Under the pieces are notes generated by a model. The model did not search any database. It was not told the DNA's origin and was given only the letters and a program-made list of their open reading frames with translations. Position numbers and translations under genes: made by a program. From Planctomycetota bacterium (GTDB taxonomy: Bacteria; Planctomycetota; Phycisphaerae; Phycisphaerales; Phycisphaeraceae), in the NCBI GenBank assembly GCA_024276075.1, contig JAJRXX010000070.1:1-64000 (forward strand): DNA of 64,000 bases. Direction: 5' to 3'. Each line of letters opens with the position of its first letter. Within the stretch, counting starts at the first letter, position 1. Positions 7,754 through 16,073 of this stretch are shown here, in pieces.

Positions 7754-9772
7754 ATGACCCTACACACAGCCTCATGGATACCCTGGCTGCCCGCACTCGC
7801 AGCCGTGCTCTGCGGACTGTGCTGCATCTACCGACCCTTACGAATACTCGCAGCACCGATCTGCATCCTCTCGATCCTCGCCGCGTTTGTCATCACTTGC
7901 TGTACCTATTCAAACATCGTTGATACCGACCCCCACGCCACAGCCCACGTCGTCAAGCTCTTCACATGGATCAGCGTCGCGGGCTTTTCCGCCGACATGG
8001 CCTACTACCTCGACCCACTGACCATGATTATGCTCATCGTCGTCACCGGCGTGGGCACACTCGTGGCAATCTACGCAGCCGGGTACATGGCCGGCGACCG
8101 CGGATACGCGCGATTCTTCGCCGCCGTGAGCCTGTTCATCTTCGCCATGACCACGCTCGTCATGGCAGACAACCTACTGCTGCTCTACCTCGGCTGGGAG
8201 GGTGTCGGGCTGTGCTCATACCTCTTAATCGGCTTCTACTACCAAAAGCCCTCCGCCGTCGCCGCAGCTAAAAAAGCATTCATCGTCAACCGCATCGGCG
8301 ATCTCGGCTTCGCGCTGGGCATCATGCTCACCTACCAGCAGTTCGGCACCATCCAATACGCACCGCTGTTTGAAATCCTTAATACCCAAAGCCCCAGCAC
8401 AGCAAGCACCGCCGTCCAGGTCATCCCGTTCCTACTCATGCTCGGCGCGTTCGGAAAAAGTGCTCAACTACCGCTCTACGTTTGGCTCCCCGATGCCATG
8501 GAAGGCCCCACTCCCGTCTCCGCGCTCATACACGCCGCCACCATGGTCACCGCGGGCGTCTACATGATCGCTCGCCTATTCCCGCTCTTTGAGCTTTCGC
8601 CTTACGCCTTGCCCACCGTCGCCTGCGTCGGGGCCGCAACCGCGCTATTCGCAGGCACCATCGCACTGTGCCAATACGACATCAAACGCATCTACGCCTA
8701 CTCCACCATCTCGCAGCTCGGCTACATGTTCCTGGGTCTGGGCGTCCTCTCAACCACCGGAGCCATGTTCCACCTGTTCACCCACGCGTTCTTCAAAGCC
8801 CTCCTATTCCTCACCGCCGGGTCCGTCATGCACAGCCTCGCCGGGCAACTCGACCTGAGGCACATGTCAGGCATGAGACGCAAAATGCCCGTCACCTGTT
8901 GGCTCATGTTCGCGGGCTGTCTCGCACTAGCGGGCTTCCCGTTCACCGCGGGCTTCTACAGCAAAGACACCATCCTCGCCGACACACTTGCCAAAGGCCT
9001 CAACGAGCACAACCGCCTGTACATACTCCTAGCCGTCGTCGGACTCGTCACCGCGTTTCTCACCGCCTTCTACACCTTCCGCCTGTGGTTCCGCGTCTTC
9101 ATGGGACCCACCAAATATGACATGGGCGACGAGCACGCACACGCACACGCCGCGCAAGAAGCACACCCACCGGGTCACAGCGACATCACCGTCGAACACC
9201 ACCACGACGCCCACGAGGTCAATTGGCTCATGAACGCGCCGCTCGTCGTCCTCGCCACAGGTGCGCTCCTGGCAGGCTACCTCGCGCACAATTGGCTACC
9301 CGAGCTCGTCCTAAACTCCAGCGCCACGCCGGCACACCTCGGCGCTCAACACGCAGCCGAACACCAAACCACCCTTTTCGGCATCGACCTGCACTTGGCC
9401 ATGATGATCATCAGCAGCGGCATCGCCGTCCTGGGCATCGCGACCGCCGCCTACTACCACTGGCTCAATCGGCCCGCAGCCGACCGCGTCGCAGCACAAT
9501 GGCCAAGCCTCGTACGCATCCTCGCCAACAAATACTACGTCGACGAATTCAACAACCGCGTCATCGTCGAACCCCTACGGCTGCTGGGCTACCTCTGCTT
9601 TGTGTTCGATCGGCTGGTCATCGACGGCATCGTCAATTTGGTCGGATTCATCCCATCCTTATTCGGGTTGGCGATTCGGCCCACACAGCGAGGCAACCTA
9701 CAGGGCTACGGCCTGGGGATGGCCACCGGCACCGCGGTGCTCGTGCTGATCGTCCTCGTGGCGTATGCTTAA
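7754..9772 (+). CDS. nuoL: NADH-quinone oxidoreductase subunit L (NuoL)
   Basis: This is the distal antiporter-like proton-pumping subunit of complex I, 672 residues with about 16 membrane helices. The LYLGWEGVGLCSYLLIGFYY block carries the key helix-5 glutamate, and PLYVWLPDAMEGPTPVSALI and IKRIYAYSTISQLGYM are the other antiporter signatures. The long C terminus contains the lateral helix expected in NuoL. An unusual histidine-rich loop lies at about residues 461-487 (HAHAHA, then EHHHDAH). The neighbours nuoK (41 bp upstream) and nuoM (60 bp downstream) place it in one operon. Confidence 0.95.
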   Translation: MTLHTASWIPWLPALAAVLCGLCCIYRPLRILAAPICILSILAAFVITCCTYSNIVDTDPHATAHVVKLFTWISVAGFSADMAYYLDPLTMIMLIVVTGVGTLVAIYAAGYMAGDRGYARFFAAVSLFIFAMTTLVMADNLLLLYLGWEGVGLCSYLLIGFYYQKPSAVAAAKKAFIVNRIGDLGFALGIMLTYQQFGTIQYAPLFEILNTQSPSTASTAVQVIPFLLMLGAFGKSAQLPLYVWLPDAMEGPTPVSALIHAATMVTAGVYMIARLFPLFELSPYALPTVACVGAATALFAGTIALCQYDIKRIYAYSTISQLGYMFLGLGVLSTTGAMFHLFTHAFFKALLFLTAGSVMHSLAGQLDLRHMSGMRRKMPVTCWLMFAGCLALAGFPFTAGFYSKDTILADTLAKGLNEHNRLYILLAVVGLVTAFLTAFYTFRLWFRVFMGPTKYDMGDEHAHAHAAQEAHPPGHSDITVEHHHDAHEVNWLMNAPLVVLATGALLAGYLAHNWLPELVLNSSATPAHLGAQHAAEHQTTLFGIDLHLAMMIISSGIAVLGIATAAYYHWLNRPAADRVAAQWPSLVRILANKYYVDEFNNRVIVEPLRLLGYLCFVFDRLVIDGIVNLVGFIPSLFGLAIRPTQRGNLQGYGLGMATGTAVLVLIVLVAYA

Positions 9773-9832
9773 CACAAAATATACTTGACACAAAATCAGG
9801 AACCCTCACCACATAATTGCTAACCACACACC

Positions 9833-11569
9833 ATGACCATTGACCCCGCATCACTCCTGCCCCTGCTCGTGTTGATCCCGCTGCTGGGCGCCTTGGCGCT
9901 GGCGATACTGCCAAACCGTAGCCCCGTCGCCGCCCGAGGCCTGGCCATGCTCTGGTCACTGCTGACACTCACCGCTTCGCTTGTGCTCGCATACCAAGCC
10001 TGCCAACCCCTCGCGCACGACGCACCCACGACATACCTCGACACCGGCCAACTCTTCTTCCAGTCCGCACTCCCCTGGATAGACGCCTTCGGCCTGCAAT
10101 TCGCATTCGGCATCGACGCCATCTCACTCTGGCTCATACTCCTCTCAACCGCGCTCACGCCGCTGGTCATCCTTGGCTCCGTCTCAGCCGTCAACGACCG
10201 GGTTAAAGAATTTCACGTCTGGCTACTACTGCTCGAAGCCGCCATGATCGGCACCTTCGTCGCCTCAGACCTGATTTTCTTCTACATCTGCTTCGAGTTC
10301 ACACTCATCCCGCTCTACTTCCTGATCGGTATCTTCGGATCCACACAACGACTCAAAGCAGCCAAGGTCTTCTTCCTCTACACATTCACAGGCTCCATGC
10401 TCACCTTCGCAGGCGTCCTCTATGTAGCTTGGTTTAACGCAGCCCACACCGGCGTCTGGTCCTTCTCCATCGCTCAGCTTGTCCAGGCTGCACAGGCGAT
10501 GAGCGCACAGCAACAGACCTTCGTCCTGCTCGCGCTGCTCGCGGGGTTCGCCGTCAAAGTTCCGCTCTTCCCCGTACACACCTGGCTACCCCTGGCACAC
10601 ACCGAAGCGCCCACCGCAGGCTCCGTCATCCTCGCGGGCGTCCTATTAAAATTGGGCACCTATGGCCTGCTCCGATTCGCGCTGCCCATGACGCCCATCG
10701 CCACCGTCGCGTTCGCGCCCTACATCGGCGCCTTCGCCGTCGCGGGCATCCTCTACACCGCACTGATCTGCTGGGTCCAAAAAGACGTCAAAAAACTCAT
10801 CGCCTACTCCTCAGTCTCACACCTGGGCTTCTGCGTACTGGGCATGTTCGCGCTAAACGACATCGGCGCCAGCGGGGCTGTCATGTACATGATCAACCAC
10901 GGCCTATCCACCGGCGCCCTGTTCCTGTGCATCGGCATGATCTACGAACGCTTCCACACGCGAGAAATGGCACGCATGGGCGGCCTCGCAAGGGTCATAC
11001 CCATCTGGGCGTTCTTCATGGTCTTCTTCTGCCTCGCCAGCGTAGGACTACCGGGCCTCAACGGCTTCGTCGGTGAGTTCCTCACGCTCCTGGGCGCGTT
11101 CAATTCACACGACGTGCTGGGCATCGGTTACGCAGCCGTCGCCGGGCTGGGCATGATCCTCGCCGCCATCTACATCCTCTACATGGTTGGCAAGATCGTC
11201 TTCGGGCCCGTGCTCATCCCCCAGCACGACACCCACGACGACCCTCACCCCACACCCGCCGCCAGCAGCCACCCGCACGTACCCGACCTCAACGCCCGCG
11301 AGATCATCACCCTCACACCCCTGGCCGTCGGATGCCTGCTGCTAGGCCTGTTCCCCACGCCGCTTCTCCAAACCCTCGAAGCGCCCATCGCCACGCTCCT
11401 GCGACCCACCGGACTCGTCCTCGCCGACCGCGCCGACGAACTCACCAACGCCGACACAACCACCCTCATCGTCATCGACCCGACCGATCGATGGGACAAC
11501 CGCCACCCACAACAACTCGTGCCACCGTCCTCACACGAACCGCCCAAACCCCAACCACTCTTCCACTAA
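9833..11569 (+). CDS. nuoM: NADH-quinone oxidoreductase subunit M (NuoM)
   Basis: This is the second antiporter-like subunit of complex I, 578 residues. Diagnostic blocks are FYICFEFTLIPLYFLIGIFG (helix-5 glutamate), FPVHTWLPLAHTEAPTAGSV and VQKDVKKLIAYSSVSHLGF. A hydrophilic insert with histidines occurs at about residues 465-483 (QHDTHDDPHP, SSHPH). The C-terminal tail after the last helix is long and polar (about 60 residues) compared with E. coli NuoM. nuoN starts 10 bp after the stop, suggesting tight cotranscription. Confidence 0.95.
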   Translation: MTIDPASLLPLLVLIPLLGALALAILPNRSPVAARGLAMLWSLLTLTASLVLAYQACQPLAHDAPTTYLDTGQLFFQSALPWIDAFGLQFAFGIDAISLWLILLSTALTPLVILGSVSAVNDRVKEFHVWLLLLEAAMIGTFVASDLIFFYICFEFTLIPLYFLIGIFGSTQRLKAAKVFFLYTFTGSMLTFAGVLYVAWFNAAHTGVWSFSIAQLVQAAQAMSAQQQTFVLLALLAGFAVKVPLFPVHTWLPLAHTEAPTAGSVILAGVLLKLGTYGLLRFALPMTPIATVAFAPYIGAFAVAGILYTALICWVQKDVKKLIAYSSVSHLGFCVLGMFALNDIGASGAVMYMINHGLSTGALFLCIGMIYERFHTREMARMGGLARVIPIWAFFMVFFCLASVGLPGLNGFVGEFLTLLGAFNSHDVLGIGYAAVAGLGMILAAIYILYMVGKIVFGPVLIPQHDTHDDPHPTPAASSHPHVPDLNAREIITLTPLAVGCLLLGLFPTPLLQTLEAPIATLLRPTGLVLADRADELTNADTTTLIVIDPTDRWDNRHPQQLVPPSSHEPPKPQPLFH

Positions 11570-11579
11570 AGCCCCAACC

Positions 11580-13205
11580 ATGCACCAGATGACCGAAAAG
11601 CTCCTGACCCTTTGGCCCGAACTCGTCATGCTCATCGGCGCATGCGCGTGCCTGCTCGTGGGACTCTCGCCCTCCGCCTCCACCCGCAAGGGACCCGCGT
11701 GGGTCGCCGCACTGACCCTGATCACCGCTGCGCACCTGGTCATCTTCTCAAACGCCTTTAACCCCGACCCCCTCCACGGACACGGGGCTTTGGCTGTGCA
11801 GCTCGACACCGTCTCATTCATCAAGCTCGCCATCATCGCCGTCGGGTTGCTGCTGCTCATGGTCGCCAGCCAGGTCCCCGATCGCCTGCGCCAGACCATC
11901 GACGCCGAGCAACGCGCCCAACGCGGTGCCCCCTTCGAGACCGGCGACGCGCTGAACGGTGAGTTCTTCGCCTTTTTCCTATTCAGCCTCACCGGCGCCA
12001 TGCTCTGTGCCGGTGCGCGGGACCTCGTTTGGCTATTCCTCGCACTCGAGCTCACCAGCCTGCCCACCTACGTCATGGTCGCCATCGCCCGCGACCGCGC
12101 CGACGCCCAGGAAGCCGCTGTCAAGTACTTTTTCCTCGGCGCCATGGCCGCAGCCGTCTTCCTATATGGGTTCACCCTCATCTACGGCGCCACAGGCTAC
12201 ACCCAATACGACCAGATCATCACCTACATCCACACGCTCACCGCCCAAGGCACACCCGTATCACCCCTGTTCATCGCAGGAATCGTGCTGGCCATCGTGG
12301 GCGTCTCGTTCAAAATCGCAGCCGTGCCCATGCACTTCTACGCCGCCGACGTCTACCAAGGCGCCGCCACACCCGTCACCGCGTTCCTCGCATTCGTGCC
12401 CAAAACCGCGGGCTTCATCGCGCTCCTGGGCCTGCTCTCACTGGCCGCGCCGCTCGGCTACACCCAGTTACAACCGATCACCTGGCTGCTGTGGACCATG
12501 GCCGTCCTGACCATGACCGTTGGAAACATCCTGGGCCTCCTACAGAACAACGTCAAGCGCGTGCTCGCTTACAGTTCCATCGCACACTCGGGCTACATGC
12601 TCGTGGGCCTGATCGCCGCACACGCAGCAGCCACACACCCCGACGCCGCCCCTGCCCAAAACGCACTGGGCAACGGCACCGCGGCGCTGCTGTTCTACCT
12701 CGTCGCCTACGGCTTAGCCACACTCGGCGCGTTCGCCGTACTCGGATGCGTCACCCACAAAGGCGACGAAGCGCAGACCTTCGACGACATCGCGGGCCTG
12801 GGACGACGACACCCGATGCTCGGTGCCGTCATGCTGTTAAGCGTCCTGTCGCTGGTCGGCCTACCACCCATGGTCGGGTTCCTAGGCAAGATCTACCTGT
12901 TCGGCTCGGCATTTCAGCACGGGTTCGTTTGGCTCGTCGTCATCGCTGTGCTAAACAGCGCCGTCTCAGCAGTCTATTACTTGCGTATCATCGGCGCGTG
13001 CTACTTCAGTCAGCCCAACGACGACACCCAAGCCATCCCCGTACCCGCGCGGCGCATCGGCGCCGCCGTCGCAGCACTGGCAGCACTGGCGCTGGGCATC
13101 GCAGGCAACCAACTCGTCGACGCCGTTAATGACGCCACCATCACCACCACCGACGACACCCAAACCGTACCCGCACCCACTCGGCACGTCTCCACCAACT
13201 GGTAA
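11580..13205 (+). CDS. nuoN: NADH-quinone oxidoreductase subunit N (NuoN)
   Basis: This is the third antiporter-like subunit of complex I and closes the operon; 541 residues with about 14 helices. The blocks LVWLFLALELTSLPTYVMVA, YFFLGAMAAAVFLYG, PMHFYAADVYQGAATPVTAF and NNVKRVLAYSSIAHSGYMLV are typical of NuoN. A polar C-terminal tail with many threonines follows the last helix. After the stop there is no clear intrinsic terminator but a block of REP repeats, then feoB reading the other way, so transcripts from both sides converge here. Confidence 0.94.
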   Translation: MHQMTEKLLTLWPELVMLIGACACLLVGLSPSASTRKGPAWVAALTLITAAHLVIFSNAFNPDPLHGHGALAVQLDTVSFIKLAIIAVGLLLLMVASQVPDRLRQTIDAEQRAQRGAPFETGDALNGEFFAFFLFSLTGAMLCAGARDLVWLFLALELTSLPTYVMVAIARDRADAQEAAVKYFFLGAMAAAVFLYGFTLIYGATGYTQYDQIITYIHTLTAQGTPVSPLFIAGIVLAIVGVSFKIAAVPMHFYAADVYQGAATPVTAFLAFVPKTAGFIALLGLLSLAAPLGYTQLQPITWLLWTMAVLTMTVGNILGLLQNNVKRVLAYSSIAHSGYMLVGLIAAHAAATHPDAAPAQNALGNGTAALLFYLVAYGLATLGAFAVLGCVTHKGDEAQTFDDIAGLGRRHPMLGAVMLLSVLSLVGLPPMVGFLGKIYLFGSAFQHGFVWLVVIAVLNSAVSAVYYLRIIGACYFSQPNDDTQAIPVPARRIGAAVAALAALALGIAGNQLVDAVNDATITTTDDTQTVPAPTRHVSTNW

Positions 13206-13245
13206 ACAATCTTCAGAGCATGTTCCACTACACCTGTAGCGCCCG

Positions 13246-13353
13246 TGACGAGCCGCTCTCCGTCAGGGAGCGGGCCTGTCTTCAACCGAAGCCCACGCAT
13301 TGCAATGCGTGGGCCCCCACTTAGCCACAGGTCTAATCACACCCGTAGCATCA
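13246..13353. repeat. Composite REP block between nuoN and feoB
   Basis: Three repeat families abut: a GAGCCGC...GCGGGCC hairpin (about 13248-13278), a perfect 24 bp palindrome GCCCACGCATTG plus its reverse complement (13291-13314), and a CACTTAGCC...CACACCCGTAGCATC unit ending at 13352. The last unit overlaps the feoB stop codon (TCA on this strand, 13351-13353). The same order of units recurs at 47250-47365. Confidence 0.7.
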
Positions 13354-15372
13354 CCCCACCAACGCGCTCGTCACCTGATACGCCACGAACGCACCCGTGT
13401 ACGCCAGCACCGTCATGTACCCCCACTGAAACGCCGGCCACTTCCACCCGCCCGTCTCTCGCCGCGTCACCACCTGCGTCGGCAGGCACTGCATCGCCAA
13501 CACGTAAAACACCAGCAGACTCACGCACGTCGCCGTCGTGAACACAGGCGTGCCGTCCGACCGCTGCGCCGAAGCTAACGTCTCACGGAACGTATCCGGG
13601 TCACCCCCCGCCGTATCCGCACCCACGCCGTACACCACCGCCAGCGTCGACACAATCACCTCACGCGCCGCAAATGAACTCACCACGCCCACACCGATCT
13701 GCCAGTCAAACCCCAACGGCCGGATCGCCGGCTCAATCGCACGACCCAGCCGACCCGCAAACGAATGCGCCAGCGCGTGTCGGTTCGTGATCCGATCCGC
13801 CTGAGCCTTCAGCGTAACCGCCGCATCGATCTCGCCTGCCGCAGCCAGCACTTCCGCCTGCTGCGAAATCGTCACCGCCTCCATAGGCGCATCACTCTTC
13901 GGGTACGTCGCCAGCGCCCACAGCACAATCGAGATGACCAGGATCACCGTCCCCGCCTTGCGGACAAATATCCTCGCACGGTCGAACATCGTGATCACCG
14001 CATTACGCAAGCTCGGAATCTTGTACCCCGGCAACTCCAGCACCAACGGCCGACTCTCGCCCTTCAAGATCGTCCGCTTGAACACAAACGCCATCACCAG
14101 CGCCGCCGCGATCCCCAGACTGTACGCACACGTAAACAGCAGCGCGCCCATCATCGGTTCGTGCCAGAACAATAGCGCCGTCACCATCGCGTACACCGGA
14201 ATACGCGCCGAGCACGTCATCAGCGGCGCCACCAAAATCGTCACCAGCCGATCGCGACGGTCCTCGATCACACGCGCAGCCATGATCGCCGGGATCGCAC
14301 ACGCGTGCGCCGACAGCAGCGGCACAAACGCCTTGCCGGGCAAACCAACCCGCCTCATCAACCGGTCCATCACAAACGCCGCCCTCGCCAGATACCCCGT
14401 ATCCTCCAGCAGTGACAAGAAGAAAAACAAAATGCATATCTGAGGCAAAAACACCAGCATCCCGCCCACGCCACCGATCACACCCTCCACCAGCAAGCTC
14501 TGAAAGTCACCCTCCGGCACATACCGTGACACCAACACACCCGCCGTCGTGAACAACCCATCAATCCAATCCATCGGGTACTGCGCAATCCAGAAGATCA
14601 CCGCAAACACACCGAACATCACACCCAAAAACGCCGCCACTCCGATCACCGGGTGCGTCAGAAACTGATCGATCTTCTCCGTTTTGCTACCCCCGCTTGC
14701 CACCTGCCCCGACGTGCACCGCCCCCCCACGCCCTCAGCCCACTCGTACCTCGCCGAAAACGGGCAACCCGAACACGAACAGCCCCCCGCTGTAGGCAGA
14801 CTCACCGCGTCCGACGACGCAGGCGCCGACAACCCATCGATCACCAACTCCAGCTCACGACGCAAACCCTCCACGCCCCAACCCGTGCGTGCCGTGATCG
14901 GCACCACCGCGCAACCAAGTTCTTCACCCAGCTTCTTCGTATCAATGTGCAATCCCCGCTTCTGCGACAAGTCCCACATGTTCAGTGCCACCACCGTGGG
15001 CAAGCCCATTTCCAACACCTGACTCGCTAGATACAGATTCCGCTCCAGGTTCGTCGAGTCGACGATCAGCACGACCACCCCCGGCTTCGCCTGACCGGGA
15101 ACCTCGCCCAACAGCGACTGCTTCGCCAGCTTCTCCTCAGGCGTCGCCGCCGCCAAGCTATACAAGCCAGGCAGGTCCAGCAGCTCCACCACACGACCGC
15201 CCAGCATCACCCGCCCTTGACGACGCTCCACCGTCGTGCCCGGGAAGTTCGCCGTCTTCGCTCGCAGACCTGTCAGCGCGTTAAAAAGCGTCGTCTTACC
15301 CGCGTTTGGGTTGCCCACAAACGCCACGCACGCCGTACCGACACCCGCTACACCTGGTTTGGCCTGACGCAC
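13351..15372 (-). CDS. feoB: Ferrous iron transporter FeoB
   Basis: This is the inner-membrane Fe(II) importer, 673 residues. The cytosolic G domain has G1 GNPNAGKT (20-27), G3 DLPG (66-69), G4 NMWD (131-134) and the TARTG G5 region. A cysteine-rich linker follows (C198, C200, C203, C219), then the membrane domain with paired Gate blocks (FLPQICILFFFLSLLEDTGY, LSAHACAIPAIMAAR, APLMTCSARIPVYAM) and a C-terminal hydrophobic segment. No separate feoC is seen. It follows feoA by 45 bp. Its TGA stop overlaps a repeat unit, so the extreme C terminus may have been reshaped by insertion. Confidence 0.95.
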   Translation of the reverse strand: MRQAKPGVAGVGTACVAFVGNPNAGKTTLFNALTGLRAKTANFPGTTVERRQGRVMLGGRVVELLDLPGLYSLAAATPEEKLAKQSLLGEVPGQAKPGVVVLIVDSTNLERNLYLASQVLEMGLPTVVALNMWDLSQKRGLHIDTKKLGEELGCAVVPITARTGWGVEGLRRELELVIDGLSAPASSDAVSLPTAGGCSCSGCPFSARYEWAEGVGGRCTSGQVASGGSKTEKIDQFLTHPVIGVAAFLGVMFGVFAVIFWIAQYPMDWIDGLFTTAGVLVSRYVPEGDFQSLLVEGVIGGVGGMLVFLPQICILFFFLSLLEDTGYLARAAFVMDRLMRRVGLPGKAFVPLLSAHACAIPAIMAARVIEDRRDRLVTILVAPLMTCSARIPVYAMVTALLFWHEPMMGALLFTCAYSLGIAAALVMAFVFKRTILKGESRPLVLELPGYKIPSLRNAVITMFDRARIFVRKAGTVILVISIVLWALATYPKSDAPMEAVTISQQAEVLAAAGEIDAAVTLKAQADRITNRHALAHSFAGRLGRAIEPAIRPLGFDWQIGVGVVSSFAAREVIVSTLAVVYGVGADTAGGDPDTFRETLASAQRSDGTPVFTTATCVSLLVFYVLAMQCLPTQVVTRRETGGWKWPAFQWGYMTVLAYTGAFVAYQVTSALVG

Positions 15373-15417
15373 TTCCAGCGAGATCGTTGTAATGGCTTAG
15401 CCCTTTGTTATCGGTGT

Positions 15418-15750
15418 TCAGTTACGATCGGTTGGCCCATCGGTCGGACACGCCGTCGTCGTGCAAGGCTCGACCAACACCCCCCTCGCTAGCCTCGCCG
15501 ACAAACCGATCCGTGACCCTAGCACACGCAAAATTAATGGGTCGCCGCACTTCACCAGTTCCACCCGACGACCTTCGCACACGCCCATCGCCATCAACTG
15601 CCCTGCGCTGGCCTCGCTCACATCCACTTCGCACACCGTCGCACATTGGCCCGGCGCAAGCTCATCCACACGCACTCGCTCCAACAACGCATCAGCAGCA
15701 GAAACAAGCGACGAATCATCTATTGGCTTACAGTCATCTTGGCTTGGCAA
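15418..15750 (-). CDS. feoA: Ferrous iron transport accessory protein FeoA
   Basis: FeoA is a small cytosolic SH3-like protein needed for FeoB activity. The core LAPGQCATVCEVDVSEASAG, MAMGVCEGRRVELVKCGDP and the closing LRVLGSRIGLSARLA match the FeoA domain (about residues 31-96); an N-terminal extension and a Cys/Thr-rich tail are additions. The TTG start at 15750 is supported by a strong GGAGG about 10 bases upstream. An alternative ATG closer to GGAGG is out of frame. The gene heads the feoAB operon and has a good sigma70-like promoter with an overlapping palindrome. Confidence 0.85.
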   Translation of the reverse strand: MPSQDDCKPIDDSSLVSAADALLERVRVDELAPGQCATVCEVDVSEASAGQLMAMGVCEGRRVELVKCGDPLILRVLGSRIGLSARLARGVLVEPCTTTACPTDGPTDRN

Positions 15751-15770
15751 CAGAACATCGCCTCCTGCAA

Positions 15771-15816
15771 TTGATACACAGTATCAAAAACTACCCGCTG
15801 ACAAGACAATTGTCAA
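15771..15816 (-). promoter_or_regulatory. feoAB promoter with palindromic operator
   Basis: On the minus strand TTGACA (15816-15811), a 17 bp spacer and TAGTTT (15793-15788) form a good sigma70-like promoter. Immediately downstream lies TTGATACTGTGTATCAA (15787-15771), a palindrome with 7 bp arms overlapping the expected start of transcription. That placement fits repression of iron uptake. A Fur/DtxR-type repressor is inferred from gene function only, because the sequence is not a canonical Fur box. GACAATTGTC at 15805-15814 is a second short palindrome over the -35. Confidence 0.6.
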
Positions 15817-15928
15817 AATAAACCCTTACAACTATCCACTTAATGACATGACGTTAAAGGCAAAACTTAATAGCATTTATCACAGAATTTGATGATTTTA
15901 CAAGCCCCTCGCCGCCCAAGAAACTCTA

Positions 15929-16010
15929 GAAGCCTACACATTGCAACGCGCGGGCCGTTCCTCTACACCACATTTAGCCCCGGGTGTATTCACCCGGGGC
16001 ACCCGGCATC
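15929..16010. repeat. Composite REP block upstream of feoA
   Basis: A degenerate GCCCACGCATTG-type palindrome (about 15931-15957) is followed by TTTAGCCCCGGGTG-tatt-CACCCGGGGC (perfect 10 bp arms 15977-15986 and 15991-16000). The pair recurs at 13291-13352, 44498-44560 and 47290-47365. The remainder of the 15817-16073 gap, between feoA and the end of the TPR gene, shows nothing else. Confidence 0.65.
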
Positions 16011-16073
16011 TCAAATGGCTCTCCCTTGGTGGTCTCCACGCTCAACCGCCAACGCCCAACGGACCTCGACCCC

